Shown here piece after piece: positions 36,321 to 46,003 of a stretch of DNA of 64,000 bases. The position numbers were made by a program, and so were the translations under genes. The DNA is from Gammaproteobacteria bacterium. Lineage in GTDB: Bacteria; Pseudomonadota; Gammaproteobacteria; Steroidobacterales; GCA-2729495. The stretch covers positions 248,001 through 312,000 of the forward strand of contig VGVH01000001.1 of assembly GCA_016874095.1 (NCBI GenBank), written 5' to 3'. The notes beneath the pieces were generated by a model. It ran no database searches and was not told the origin of the DNA. It saw only the letters and a list, made by a program, of their open reading frames with translations. Each line of letters begins with the position of its first letter. The stretch's first letter is position 1.

Positions 36321-38226
36321 CCCGCGCGAGCTGACACTCCGCGGCATCATCCTCGGCGGCATACTCGCCGTCCTGCTCGGCGCGGCGAACGCCTATCTCG
36401 GGCTGTTTGCCGGCATGACGGTGTCGGCCTGCATTCCGTCGGCCGTGATCTCGATGGGCATACTCAAGCTGCTCGGGCACGGCGGCATCCACGAGAACAC
36501 GATGGTGATGACCGAGGGCTCGGCGGGGGAGGCGCTGGCCGCCGCGGCGATCTTCACGCTGCCGGCTCTGGTGATCCTCGGCGTCTGGGACGATTTCCCC
36601 TACCTGTGGGTGACGACGATCGTCCTGATCGGCGGCATCCTCGGCGTGCTGCTCACGATTCCCCTGCGCCGCTCGCTCATCGTCGAGCAGAACCTGCGGT
36701 TCCCCGAAGGCACGGCCGTGGCGGAAGTTTTGCGCGTCGGCGAACGCGCCGGCGCAGGGCTGCTGGCGCTCAGCGTGGCCGGGCTCACCGGTGCGGCAAT
36801 AAAGTTCTGCGAGACTGGCATGAAGCTCTGGCCCGGCACGGCGCAGGCGGCGACCTACGTGGGCAGCGGCCTCGCCTACGTCGGCACGAATCTCTCGCCA
36901 GCACTGCTCGGCATCGGCTACATCGTCGGCATGAATATCGCCTCGCTGGTGTTTCTTGGCAGCGTCATTTCCTGGAACCTGGCCATCCCGCTGTACACCG
37001 CGAACTTCGCCGCGGCCGACCCGGCGCTCGCGGGCGCACTGGCGCAGGGAATGAGGGCGGAGGACTTCGCCTACCTCGTCTGGACGAAGAAAATCCGTTA
37101 CCTGGGCGTCGGCGCCATGCTGGTCGGCGGGCTCTGGGCCCTCGTATCCATGCGCTCGTCGTTGCTCTCGGGCGTGCGCAGTGGTCTTGCCCAGTTCCGC
37201 CGATCGGGGCGCGAGACCATCGCGCGGGCCGAGCGCGACCTGCCGATGCCTTGGGTGCTCAACGGAACCGTCGCCTGTGTCGTGCCGATATTCTTCCTCT
37301 ACCAGGAAATCGTCGCGCACTACGGGATCGCGGTCGCGATGGCCACCATCATGCTGGTGGCATCTTTCCTGTTCGCTTCCGTCGCGGCCTACATGGCCGG
37401 CCTCGTCGGTTCGTCCAACAATCCCATCTCCGGCGTGACGATGGCGACCATGTTGCTCGGCTCGCTGCTGCTCTACGCCATGCTCAGCGAAGGCGACCGC
37501 GGGCCGGCGGCCGCGATCATGATCGGTGCCGTCGTCTGCTGCGCGGCTTCGCTGGGTGGCGACCTGATGCAGGACCTCAAGACGGGGCAGTTGGTGGGGG
37601 CAACGCCGTGGAAGCAACAGACAGCGCTCGCGATCGGCGTGCTGGTCACGGTGTTTGTCATCGCGCCGATCCTCAATCTGCTCAACGATGCCTACGGCAT
37701 CGGCGTGCCGACGGCCGAGCACCCGAATCCGCTCGTGGCGCCGCAGGCGACGCTGATGGCCTCGGTGGCGCAGGGCGTTTTCGCCGGGGGACTGCCCTGG
37801 GGCATGGTTGGCGCCGGCGCGGCCATCGGTGTAGCGATCATCGTTGTGGACGAGTGGCTGCGTCGCAGTGGCTCGGCCATCCGGGCGCCGGTGCTCGCGG
37901 TGGCGGTCGGCATCTATCTGCCTCTGGAAGTCGACACGCCGATCTTCATCGGTGGCCTGATCGCCTGGCTCGTGCAGCGGCGGCTTAAGCGCGCGGACAG
38001 CGGCGCCGGCGCGGGCACGCTGTTCGCCGCCGGCCTCATCACCGGCGAAGCCCTGATCGGGATCCTGCTGGCCATACCGATCGTCGTCACCGGCAGCACC
38101 GATACATTTTCAGTCCCGGAGGCATGGCGTCCCGGGGCGCTCGCCGGGCTTGCCGTCGTTGCCTTCGCGGCGTGGCTGCTCTACCGGGCCGCGTTGGCTC
38201 CGGAGTCGCGGACAGGCGACAATTGA
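36313..38226 (+). CDS. OPT family oligopeptide transporter
   Basis: A 637-residue membrane protein with about 14-16 predicted helices, matching the OPT/YSL superfamily of peptide or metal-chelate symporters. Typical segments are [20 protein letters not shown], the [12 protein letters not shown] loop and [13 protein letters not shown]. It overlaps tatC by 8 bases, which suggests translational coupling to the Tat operon, although no functional link is known. The substrate could be short peptides, in keeping with the many peptidases nearby. Confidence 0.9.
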   Translation: MPDPRELTLRGIILGGILAVLLGAANAYLGLFAGMTVSACIPSAVISMGILKLLGHGGIHENTMVMTEGSAGEALAAAAIFTLPALVILGVWDDFPYLWVTTIVLIGGILGVLLTIPLRRSLIVEQNLRFPEGTAVAEVLRVGERAGAGLLALSVAGLTGAAIKFCETGMKLWPGTAQAATYVGSGLAYVGTNLSPALLGIGYIVGMNIASLVFLGSVISWNLAIPLYTANFAAADPALAGALAQGMRAEDFAYLVWTKKIRYLGVGAMLVGGLWALVSMRSSLLSGVRSGLAQFRRSGRETIARAERDLPMPWVLNGTVACVVPIFFLYQEIVAHYGIAVAMATIMLVASFLFASVAAYMAGLVGSSNNPISGVTMATMLLGSLLLYAMLSEGDRGPAAAIMIGAVVCCAASLGGDLMQDLKTGQLVGATPWKQQTALAIGVLVTVFVIAPILNLLNDAYGIGVPTAEHPNPLVAPQATLMASVAQGVFAGGLPWGMVGAGAAIGVAIIVVDEWLRRSGSAIRAPVLAVAVGIYLPLEVDTPIFIGGLIAWLVQRRLKRADSGAGAGTLFAAGLITGEALIGILLAIPIVVTGSTDTFSVPEAWRPGALAGLAVVAFAAWLLYRAALAPESRTGDN

Positions 38227-38253
38227 TCACTGAAGATTCCGGAGAAAGATCCC

Positions 38254-38565
38254 ATGCCTGCCTACATCGTCTCGGTCGTCCAGTTCACCAACATGACTGC
38301 GCAGCTCAAGGAATACGCGCAGAAGTCCGCGGCGCTCGCCAAGCGCCAGGGCGGCCGCTACATCGTCCGGAGCAAGGCGGTCGAGATTATCGAGGGCACC
38401 GGGATGGAAGGCCGTTCGGTGGTGATCCTCGAGTTCCCGACCATGGAGCAGCTGAAAGCCTTCGTGAAGGGCGAGGAGTACCAGCAGACGGTGCGTCCGC
38501 TGCGGGCCGGCACCGGCATCTACGACATCGGCATCTTCGAGAGCCCGCCGCCCGCGATGCAGTGA
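38254..38565 (+). CDS. DUF1330 domain-containing protein
   Basis: A 103-residue dimeric alpha-beta barrel-like protein. Pattern: YIVSVVQFTNMTAQLKEYA, a GGRYIVRS strand, GRSVVILEFPTMEQLKAF and the C-terminal RPLRAGTGIYDIGIFE. The family function is unknown. GGAGAA lies 8 bases before the ATG. The gene is 27 bases after the OPT transporter, so it is probably in the same transcript. Confidence 0.85.
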   Translation: MPAYIVSVVQFTNMTAQLKEYAQKSAALAKRQGGRYIVRSKAVEIIEGTGMEGRSVVILEFPTMEQLKAFVKGEEYQQTVRPLRAGTGIYDIGIFESPPPAMQ

Positions 38566-38577
38566 GCGGCCGCGGCT

Positions 38578-39015
38578 TCAGCCGCCGACCACCATGAACG
38601 TGCCTTCGGTCTCGGCGACGACGACGTTGTCGCCGTCGCGGATTGCCTTGCCCTCGAGTATCGCTAGCCGGCCCTTGCGGCGGATCAGCCGGCCCTCAAG
38701 GCGCAGCCGATCGCCGAGATCGCAGGGCTCGCGGTAGCGGATTTCACAACGCGCGGTGTGGGCGCGCTCGCCCTTCAGGAACAGCCAGTTCGCCATGACG
38801 TCATCGAGCGCGCTGTAGAGGATGCCGCCGTGCACCAGCTCGTGGTAGCCGCAGTGAAACGGGCCGGGCGTGAACTCCGCGCGGCACACCTCGCCGTCCA
38901 TGCGGAAGGCGAGGCGCAGCCCCAGCGGGTTGTCCGGACCGCAGACGAAGCAGCGGTTGGCGTCCAGCCGGGCCGCGCTATCGGGCGTTACGGTCGGGAC
39001 ATCTGGTTCGCTCAT
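38578..39015 (-). CDS. PaaI-type hotdog thioesterase
   Basis: A 145-residue hotdog-fold protein. CFVCGPDNPLGLRL at the N-terminus and the active-site helix HGGILYSALDDVMANW are typical of PaaI/4-hydroxybenzoyl-CoA-thioesterase-like enzymes that hydrolyse acyl-CoA. The start ATG 39015 is selected for its GGAGAA site. It is convergent with the DUF1330 gene and divergent from the HIT gene. Confidence 0.85.
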   Translation of the reverse strand: MSEPDVPTVTPDSAARLDANRCFVCGPDNPLGLRLAFRMDGEVCRAEFTPGPFHCGYHELVHGGILYSALDDVMANWLFLKGERAHTARCEIRYREPCDLGDRLRLEGRLIRRKGRLAILEGKAIRDGDNVVVAETEGTFMVVGG

Positions 39016-39089
39016 GCGGTTCTCCATGGCTGCGGCGGGAACGCGCGCCCGCGCTTGTCTCACCTGGCCGGCGAACCTATCCTAACCCC

Positions 39090-39512
39090 GTGGCTTACGA
39101 CCGGAACAACATCTTCGCGAAGATCCTGCGCGGCGAAATCCCGGCGCACAAGGTGTTCGAGGACGAGCAGACGCTCGTTTTCATGGACGTGATGCCGCAG
39201 TCAGACGGGCATACGCTGGTCGTGCCGAAGGCCGCCGCGGAAAACCTGTTCGATCTGGACCCCGCGATGGCTGCCGCGGTAATGCGCACCACGCAGTGGG
39301 TCGCTCACGGCGTGAAGCGCGCGTTCAACGCCGACGGCATCACGCTCATGCAGTTCAACGGACCAGTCGCAGGCCAGACCGTTTTTCATTTCCACATGCA
39401 CGTGCTGCCCCGTTACGCCGACCAGCCGCTGCGCAGTCACGGCCGTTCGATGGCCGAGCCGCGGATCCTGGAAGAGCACGCGCGCATGATTCGCGCCGCG
39501 CTGGAGATCTGA
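39090..39512 (+). CDS. HIT family nucleotide-binding protein
   Basis: A 140-residue histidine-triad protein of the HinT group, hydrolysing AMP-linked phosphoramidates. The catalytic motif is HFHMHVLPRY near residue 100, and the N-terminus has NIFAKILRGEIPAHKVFED. The start is GTG 39090; no ATG precedes the conserved opening. A family B palindrome begins right after its TGA. Confidence 0.93.
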   Translation: MAYDRNNIFAKILRGEIPAHKVFEDEQTLVFMDVMPQSDGHTLVVPKAAAENLFDLDPAMAAAVMRTTQWVAHGVKRAFNADGITLMQFNGPVAGQTVFHFHMHVLPRYADQPLRSHGRSMAEPRILEEHARMIRAALEI

Positions 39513-39558
39513 ATCTGGGGACAGCGTCCCTTAAGAATTAGGGTCACTGTCCCCAGAT
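39513..39558. repeat. Family B palindrome, short form
   Basis: AATCTGGGGACAG and CTGTCCCCAGATT arms enclose a CCCTTAAGAATTAGGG centre. It lies between the convergent HIT and diguanylate cyclase genes and contains the TGA stop (39544-39546) of the cyclase. The GGGGACAGTGA register is the same as at the end of tag. Confidence 0.88.
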
Positions 39559-40614
39559 TTCCTCGAGCGGTCGGCGGTCGTGGCGGTCCTTGCCGAGAGC
39601 GCGATGGGCAGCGTTGACCAGCTCGCGCAGGTCACGGCCGTCGGCCGGGAACTGGGCGACACCGATGCCGACACCGACACGGTGCATGGCGCCGCCGGTT
39701 TCGAGCGTCGTCGTGGAGACGCCGTGGCGGATGCGGTTGGCAACGGCCCGCGCGATGGGCTGTCCGGCGCCGGAGAGGAACATGAGGAACTCGTCGCCGC
39801 CGTAGCGGCCGACGAGATCCACCGACCGGCTGCTGCGCCGGAGCACCTGGGAAACTGAACGCAACACGCCGTTGCCGGCTTCGTGTCCGAAGCGCTCATT
39901 GACCGACTGCAGCCCGTCGATGTCGACCACCAGCAAGGCAAAGCCGACGCCGCGCCGCTCGGCGCGACGGGTTTCCTCGTCGACCAGCCGCGTAAAGGCT
40001 TCGAGATTGAGCAACCCCGTCACGCCATCGAGTTGGGTGTGGGCCTGCAGCCGCTCGCGCGCATCCTGGATGTCGGTGGCGAGCATGCTCGTCAGCAGGG
40101 CGACCAGCAGCACAGGGACGCCCTCGGCGAGGAGCATCAGCATGCTCGACAGGGTCAGCACGTCTTCACCCGCGACGAAGTGGATGAGGCCAGCGCGCGC
40201 GGCCAGCGCAGTCGCCAGGACCAGCACGGTCGGGCCCCGCCCCAGCGTCAGGGCACTGGTGACGATCGGCAGCAGGTAGAGATTGGCCAGCGGGCCGCTG
40301 GCGCCGCCGCTAGCGGCCAGCAGTCCGGTGATGAACAGCACCATCAACAGGACGCCGACGATGATTTTCCCGCGCGGCAGCTCTGCAAACAGCGGCGCGT
40401 GCCGCAGGCCAAGAACGAGGACACCGTAGGCCACCATCGCGCCCATGTACAAAGACGGCTTTTCGATCGCGGCCGGCGCCGCGATCAGATATAGAAGAGT
40501 GAGGGCCAACAGCAGCCCGTCGACCTCGGTCACGCTGCGCAGGACCCGGTGGAGCTCCGCGTCGGCGAGGTCGCTGTCTTTCTCGTATGCGGTGAGCCTG
40601 GCCATCGCAGTCAT
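39544..40614 (-). CDS. Membrane-bound diguanylate cyclase (GGDEF)
   Basis: About 356 residues. An N-terminal cytoplasmic stretch is followed by roughly six membrane helices (about 30-180) and a GGDEF domain with DGVTGLLNLEAF and the intact active-site loop YGGDEFLM. It should make cyclic di-GMP. The RxxD inhibitory site expected shortly before GGDEF is not obvious. The start ATG 40614 is chosen over TTG 40623; ATG 40605 is possible. The C-terminal WGQ and TGA are encoded by the family B palindrome. Confidence 0.88.
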   Translation of the reverse strand: MTAMARLTAYEKDSDLADAELHRVLRSVTEVDGLLLALTLLYLIAAPAAIEKPSLYMGAMVAYGVLVLGLRHAPLFAELPRGKIIVGVLLMVLFITGLLAASGGASGPLANLYLLPIVTSALTLGRGPTVLVLATALAARAGLIHFVAGEDVLTLSSMLMLLAEGVPVLLVALLTSMLATDIQDARERLQAHTQLDGVTGLLNLEAFTRLVDEETRRAERRGVGFALLVVDIDGLQSVNERFGHEAGNGVLRSVSQVLRRSSRSVDLVGRYGGDEFLMFLSGAGQPIARAVANRIRHGVSTTTLETGGAMHRVGVGIGVAQFPADGRDLRELVNAAHRALGKDRHDRRPLEEIWGQ

Positions 40615-40674
40615 GCTGCCCAAAGCCCGGCAACGGAACCGCGACGGATTTGGCAGTTTCGGGCGGGCGAACGG

Positions 40675-41865
40675 TCAGGGGGTAGCGGCTTGCCTGACCT
40701 GGCGCAGGGCCTCGTGGAGCGCTGCGTCCGGCTGCTCCGCACCGCCTGCAGCTGCGGGCGGATCCGCATCGGCCACGATCACGTCGGGCTCGATCCCGGC
40801 GCCATTGATGGCGGCGCCCGACGGGCTGAAGTAGCGCGAGGTTGTCAGCTTTATGGCGCGTCCTTGCGACAACGGCAGAACGCTCTGCACCGAACCCTTG
40901 CCGAAGCTGCGGCTCCCGACAAGCTTCGCGCGGCGGTTGTCCTTGAGCGCGCCGGCCACGATCTCCGATGCAGAGGCCGAGCCACGATTCATCAGGACGA
41001 CTATCGGCGCGCCCGCCAGCGTGTCGCCGGCGCGCGCCTCATGCCGGAAGCTGGCGTCGGCACCGCGTCCGCGCGCAGTGACGATGACACCGGTGTCGAG
41101 AAACTCGTCGCTCACTGCCACTGCTGCATCGAGCAATCCACCCGGGTTGTTGCGCAGGTCGAGCACAAGCGCACGGATCGGCACCGCGCCGCGCATCGCC
41201 CGCAAGCCCGCCAGCGCGTCGGTGAAATCGGACGCTGTGGTTTCGCTGAACTGAGTGATCCGCAGGTACGCAACGCCGGGTTCGAGGAAGCGTGCTCGCA
41301 CGCTCTGGACCGCAACGCTGCTACGCACCAGTTCGAAACGAAGCGGCTTCGTCGCGCCCTCACGCTGCACCTCGATCGTGACGGCAGTTCCCGCCAGTCC
41401 ACGCAGCCGGCCTACGGATTCCTGCAGGTTGTCCTCACTGACTGCCGCGCCATCGATGCTGACGATCACGTCACCCGCGCGCACGCCGGCACGCTCCGCA
41501 GGCGTACCCTCGATGGGCGCAACGACCAGCATACGGCCATCCCCCAGGTTGACCTCGAGACCGACGCCCGAGTAGCTGCCGCTCGTGCTGGCGAGCAGGT
41601 CCTCGTATTCCTTTGCCGACAGAAACTGCGAGTGCGGATCGAGATTCGCGACTACTCCGCGCGCCGCGCTCTCGAGCAACTGCTGATCCTCGACGGGGTC
41701 GACATAGTCCTGCCGCACGCGCTGGAGCACATCGGTGAGCAGGCGCACTTCGTCCCACGGCAGCCCCGCGCCATCCAGCGCAGCGAATACCGCCGTGCCG
41801 AACGCCGCCGCCACGCCCGCGGCGAATCCCACGATCAAGGCAATGCTGACGCGACGTCTTCGCAC
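40675..41865 (-). CDS. ctpA: S41 family C-terminal processing peptidase
   Basis: A 396-residue periplasmic tail-specific protease with an N-terminal membrane anchor (VSIALIVGFAAGVAAAFG). A PDZ domain covers about 60-150 (SYSGVGLEV, ERAGVRAGDVIVSIDG), followed by the S41 core with catalytic serine in GSASASE and lysine in SFGKGSV. The start is uncertain: GTG 41865 directly precedes the anchor, while GTG 41979 would translate through a palindrome. It lies downstream of envC, a common pairing in proteobacteria concerned with cell-wall remodelling. Confidence 0.88.
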   Translation of the reverse strand: MRRRRVSIALIVGFAAGVAAAFGTAVFAALDGAGLPWDEVRLLTDVLQRVRQDYVDPVEDQQLLESAARGVVANLDPHSQFLSAKEYEDLLASTSGSYSGVGLEVNLGDGRMLVVAPIEGTPAERAGVRAGDVIVSIDGAAVSEDNLQESVGRLRGLAGTAVTIEVQREGATKPLRFELVRSSVAVQSVRARFLEPGVAYLRITQFSETTASDFTDALAGLRAMRGAVPIRALVLDLRNNPGGLLDAAVAVSDEFLDTGVIVTARGRGADASFRHEARAGDTLAGAPIVVLMNRGSASASEIVAGALKDNRRAKLVGSRSFGKGSVQSVLPLSQGRAIKLTTSRYFSPSGAAINGAGIEPDVIVADADPPAAAGGAEQPDAALHEALRQVRQAATP

Positions 41866-41910
41866 GATGCGGGTGACCTTACCACGACGGCTGCATGAGA
41901 AATCGTGCGC

Positions 41911-41973
41911 CGGGATGGTGAGGGGTCCCTCACTCGGGGAAGTCTTACTCGCTCGGGACCCCTCACCATCCCG
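41911..41973. repeat. Palindromic element, family D, between envC and ctpA
   Basis: Perfect 19-base inverted arms (CGGGATGGTGAGGGGTCCC and its complement) at 41911-41929 and 41955-41973 enclose a 25-base centre. It resembles families A and B in layout but has its own sequence; no second copy is in the window. Located inside a probable two-gene operon, it could reduce readthrough or protect the upstream mRNA. Confidence 0.85.
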
Positions 41974-41995
41974 GGGCACGAGCTCCCGCTGCGTC

Positions 41996-43207
41996 CTACT
42001 TGATCCAGGGAGCCGGATTCACCGGCTTGCCGTCGCGGCGCATCTCGAAGTAGAGGCCCGGCGTGCCCTGGCCGCCGCTGTCGCCGACGCGCGCGATGGC
42101 CTCGCCCTGACGCACGTCCGTGCCGGTGGCGGCGAGGATCTCCTGGTTGTGGCCGTAGAGGCTCATCATGCCCCCGCCGTGATCGATCACGACGAGTTGC
42201 CCCATGCCGGGCAGCCAGTCGGCGTAGACCACGCGGCCGCCGCGCACGGCGCGCACCGAGGTGCCGGCCGGTGCGGCAAGAACCGCGCCTTCCCAGCGCA
42301 GCAGGCCATCAGCCCTGGGCTGGCCGAAGCGCGCCACCATGCGCCCGCGCAAGGGCAGGTCCGTGGTCTGTTGCGGCGGCCGCGTATCGCGCGGTGCAGC
42401 CTGGCGCCGCGCGGCTGCCTGTGCCTCGCGGGCGAGGCGTGCCATCAGCTGCTGCAGGGTGCGCGCCTCCTGCTGCAGCTTCTTCAGCTTGCTGCGGCGA
42501 TCGCCGAGATCACGGTCGATGGTCTCGACGGCGCGCGCACGAACTTTGCGGGCCGTGGCGACTTCCTGCACGCGCGCCTGTTGCTGGCGGTCGAGTACAT
42601 TGAGTTTCTCGATCTCCTCACGCAGCGAGACTGCCGCTGCCTCGAGAGTCGCGAGCTGGGTTCGCACGGCCTCGATCAGCGCGCCACGTTGCCGGGTGAT
42701 GTAACCGTAATGCACCACCCGACGCGCCAGCACCACGGGGTCCTGCTGGCTCAGCGTCAGCTTGAGCCACTCCTCGCGCCCGGCGGAATACGCGAGTCGC
42801 AGCTGGGCCGCGAGCGAGCGGCGGTGGTCGGCGAGTTCGGTCTCGGCGCGCGCCATGTCGGCTCGCAGCGCCTTTTCACGGGCGCGCGCGGCTGATATCT
42901 CGTTGCGTACGCGGCGCAGGTCCCGGCGTGCGTCGGCCTCGATGACTTCCGCCTGCTTGAGGGCTTTGCCGGCGGTCGGGCGCTGCGCGGCAGCCTTGGC
43001 GATGTCGCGTTCCATGCCCTGGATGCGCGACTGGATGGCATCGAGCTCGCGGGCGGTGTCGTCGGGGCCGGCGGCAAACGCAGCGCCCGCTGCGAGCGCG
43101 AGAGCCAGGCCGGCGAAAGCGGCGGCGACGCCCAGCGGCAGCCGCCCCGGACGGGTCGGTGACCCGTCGCGGTCGCTGCCCAGCCCGTGATCCGGATCGC
43201 GCCCCAT
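41996..43207 (-). CDS. envC: Murein hydrolase activator, EnvC type
   Basis: A 403-residue periplasmic protein. A positively charged N-terminus and membrane-crossing signal are followed by a long coiled coil (about 50-260, rich in LDAIQSRIQGMERD-type heptads) and a C-terminal LytM domain. The LytM zinc ligands are degenerate: RWEGAVLAAP replaces the first H/D motif and LYFEMR replaces HLHFE. This is the sign of a non-catalytic EnvC activator of cell-separation amidases rather than an active endopeptidase. It is divergent from the rhodanese gene. Confidence 0.9.
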   Translation of the reverse strand: MGRDPDHGLGSDRDGSPTRPGRLPLGVAAAFAGLALALAAGAAFAAGPDDTARELDAIQSRIQGMERDIAKAAAQRPTAGKALKQAEVIEADARRDLRRVRNEISAARAREKALRADMARAETELADHRRSLAAQLRLAYSAGREEWLKLTLSQQDPVVLARRVVHYGYITRQRGALIEAVRTQLATLEAAAVSLREEIEKLNVLDRQQQARVQEVATARKVRARAVETIDRDLGDRRSKLKKLQQEARTLQQLMARLAREAQAAARRQAAPRDTRPPQQTTDLPLRGRMVARFGQPRADGLLRWEGAVLAAPAGTSVRAVRGGRVVYADWLPGMGQLVVIDHGGGMMSLYGHNQEILAATGTDVRQGEAIARVGDSGGQGTPGLYFEMRRDGKPVNPAPWIK

Positions 43208-43263
43208 CGGCCGCGCAGTTTACGGGCCGCGGCCAGTGCAGGCCAGCGCGAGGGCTGGGCGGT

Positions 43264-43269
43264 TATAAT
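43264..43269 (+). promoter_or_regulatory. Consensus -10 box (TATAAT) before the rhodanese operon
   Basis: A perfect TATAAT lies 27 bases before the ATG of the rhodanese gene, in the 89-bp divergent spacer with envC. No convincing -35 is seen. Confidence 0.5.
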
Positions 43270-43296
43270 GCGCGCCCGCTACAGGACCGCCACCGC

Positions 43297-43728
43297 ATGG
43301 GCCAGTTTTTCGAATTCGCCATGAACCACCCGCTCCTGGTGGGCGCCACGTTGATTGCGCTCGTCGCCGCCATCGGACTCGAGATCCGCCTGCGTGGCCA
43401 GGGCGGCCTGTCCGTTGCCGCCGGTGAGGCGGTACGGTTGATCAACCAGGGCGCCGCGGTCGTCGACGTGCGCGACGCGGCGAATTTCGCCGCCGGCCAC
43501 ATCGTCGACGCGCTGAACCTGAGCCCGGCGGATCTGCGATCCAGGGCAGAAGCCCAGCTGAAAAAGAAGAAACCCGTGCTCGTCGTCTGCGACAGCGGCG
43601 GCGAGAGCGCGAAGCTCGCGGGCGTGCTGCGCCAGGCGGGCTTCGATGGTGCCTGGGCACTGGCCGGCGGGCTGACAGCCTGGCAACGCGAGAACCTCCC
43701 GGTGGTCGCCACCAAGAAGAAGGCCTGA
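43297..43728 (+). CDS. yibN: Membrane-anchored rhodanese-like protein (YibN type)
   Basis: A 143-residue protein with an N-terminal membrane helix (LLVGATLIALVAAIGL) and one rhodanese domain. The active-site cysteine is in VVCDSGGESAK. The position before grxC and secB is the conserved yibN-grxC-secB-gpsA cluster of gammaproteobacteria. Start ATG 43297; the longer upstream frame overlaps envC. The physiological sulfur acceptor is unknown. Confidence 0.9.
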   Translation: MGQFFEFAMNHPLLVGATLIALVAAIGLEIRLRGQGGLSVAAGEAVRLINQGAAVVDVRDAANFAAGHIVDALNLSPADLRSRAEAQLKKKKPVLVVCDSGGESAKLAGVLRQAGFDGAWALAGGLTAWQRENLPVVATKKKA

Positions 43729-43734
43729 GCAGCC

Positions 43735-44001
43735 ATGAGTACGCCCGATATCGTCATGTATACGACGCCGATCTGCCCCTACTGTGTGGCGGCCAAGTCG
43801 CTGCTCAAGCAGAAGGGCGCCAGCTGGCGCGAGATCGACATCACGAAGGACGCGGCCGAGCGCGACTCGATGATGGCCCGCACCGGACGGCGCACCGTGC
43901 CGCAAATCTTCGTCGGCGACCGTCACATCGGCGGTTTCGACGAACTGGCAGCCCTCGACCGGGACGGCGGACTCGATTCGTTGCTCGGCGTGAACAAGTA
44001 A
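43735..44001 (+). CDS. grxC: Glutaredoxin 3
   Basis: An 88-residue dithiol glutaredoxin that reduces disulfides with glutathione. The active site CPYC is at residues 14-17, the cis-proline loop is RRTVPQIFVGD, and GGFDEL follows. It starts 6 bases after the rhodanese stop and is followed 19 bases later by secB. Confidence 0.96.
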   Translation: MSTPDIVMYTTPICPYCVAAKSLLKQKGASWREIDITKDAAERDSMMARTGRRTVPQIFVGDRHIGGFDELAALDRDGGLDSLLGVNK

Positions 44002-44020
44002 TCCTACAGAGAAAGCACTC

Positions 44021-44515
44021 ATGGCGAGCACGAATCCCGGCGGTGATGGCAACGGCAGTGGCGCTGCCACAACGCCAGCGCGGCAGTTCAATCTCCGTCA
44101 GCTCTACATCAAGGACGTTTCCTTCGAGTCGCCGAATACCCCGGCGATCTTCTCGGCCGGCGCGGTGGAACCCGACGTCAAGATGAACCTGCAGTCGTCC
44201 AACCGGCAGGTCGGCACGGACGCCTGGGAAGTGGTGCTGCAGATCAACGTCCACGCGACGGCAAAGGAAAAGTCGTTGTTCATGGTGGAGATCGAGCAGG
44301 CGGGCCTCTTCCAGGTCGCGGGCTACACCGCCGAGGAGACGCAGATCATCCTCGGCACGCACTGTCCGGCCACACTCTTCCCCTACGCACGCGAGCTCAT
44401 TTCCTCGCTGGTGGGCCGTGGCGGCTTCCCGACGCTGCTCCTGCAACCGATCAATTTCGAGGCGCTGTTCCAGCAGTCGCAGCAGGCGCGCAGCAAAGCG
44501 GCAGCGGCATCCTGA
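44021..44515 (+). CDS. secB: Protein-export chaperone SecB
   Basis: A 164-residue tetrameric chaperone that holds precursors unfolded and delivers them to SecA. Characteristic are QLYIKDVSFESPNTPAIF, the VVLQINVHA strand and the C-terminal REL(I)SSLVGRGGFPTLLLQPINFEALF. The N-terminus is extended by a glycine/asparagine-rich stretch. GAGA precedes the ATG. Confidence 0.97.
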   Translation: MASTNPGGDGNGSGAATTPARQFNLRQLYIKDVSFESPNTPAIFSAGAVEPDVKMNLQSSNRQVGTDAWEVVLQINVHATAKEKSLFMVEIEQAGLFQVAGYTAEETQIILGTHCPATLFPYARELISSLVGRGGFPTLLLQPINFEALFQQSQQARSKAAAAS

Positions 44516-44543
44516 GCGGCAGCCGCAGGCCGCGTTGACATCG

Positions 44544-45531
<988 letters not shown>

Positions 45532-45536
<5 letters not shown>

Positions 45537-45552
45537 GTGCCTGGCGCCTATT
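45532..45552. repeat. Family C palindrome joining two stop codons
   Basis: TAGGTGCCTGGCGCCTA at 45534-45550 (one mismatched pair). It supplies the gpsA TAG and, on the other strand, the trmL TAG, with 11 bases between them. Flanking A/T bases allow a hairpin with an A/T tail on both sides. Confidence 0.88.
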
Positions 45553-46003
45553 CAAACCCGGCTTGCCGCCAAGCCTCGTAGATCACGACGGCGGCAGCGT
45601 TGGAGAGATTCAGGCTGCGGTTGCCCGACACCATCGGGATGCGCAGTCGCCGCTCGACGGGCACGCTCTCCAGTACCTCCGACGGCAAGCCACTCGTCTC
45701 CGCCCCGAAGAGAAATACGTCGCCCGGCTCGAAGGCGATCGAGTGCATCGGCACCGAACCACGCGTCGATAACGCGAACAGTCGTCGACCGCCAAGCACG
45801 GCAAGACAATCACTCAGCGAGTCGTGCTCGGTGACATTGGCCATCTCGTGGTAATCGAGCCCCGCGCGACGCAGGTAGCGGTCCTCGAGCGAGAAACCGA
45901 GCGGCCGGATCAGGTGCAGCCGCGTCCCGGTATTGGCGCAGAGGCGTATGATATTCCCCGTATTCGGCGGAATTTCCGGCTGATAGAGAATCAGGTGGAA
46001 CAT
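45548..46003 (-). CDS. trmL: tRNA (cytidine(34)-2'-O)-methyltransferase
   Basis: A 151-residue SPOUT methyltransferase that modifies the wobble base of tRNA-Leu. The knot motifs are present: FHLILYQPEIPPNTGNIIRL at the N-terminus, FLFGAETSGLP, and IPMVSGNRSLNLSNAAAVV. Its ATG and the TTG start of the divergent dihydroorotate dehydrogenase share one base pair, so its promoter must lie inside the neighbour. Confidence 0.95.
   Translation of the reverse strand: MFHLILYQPEIPPNTGNIIRLCANTGTRLHLIRPLGFSLEDRYLRRAGLDYHEMANVTEHDSLSDCLAVLGGRRLFALSTRGSVPMHSIAFEPGDVFLFGAETSGLPSEVLESVPVERRLRIPMVSGNRSLNLSNAAAVVIYEAWRQAGFE

Noticed and set aside
36169-37722. Minus-strand open frame of 517 codons across the OPT transporter
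   Set aside because: Histidine- and arginine-rich with no domain pattern; the opposite strand is a clear membrane transporter.
41866-41979. N-terminal extension of CtpA from GTG 41979
   Set aside because: It would translate through half of a palindromic repeat and place the membrane anchor far from the N-terminus.
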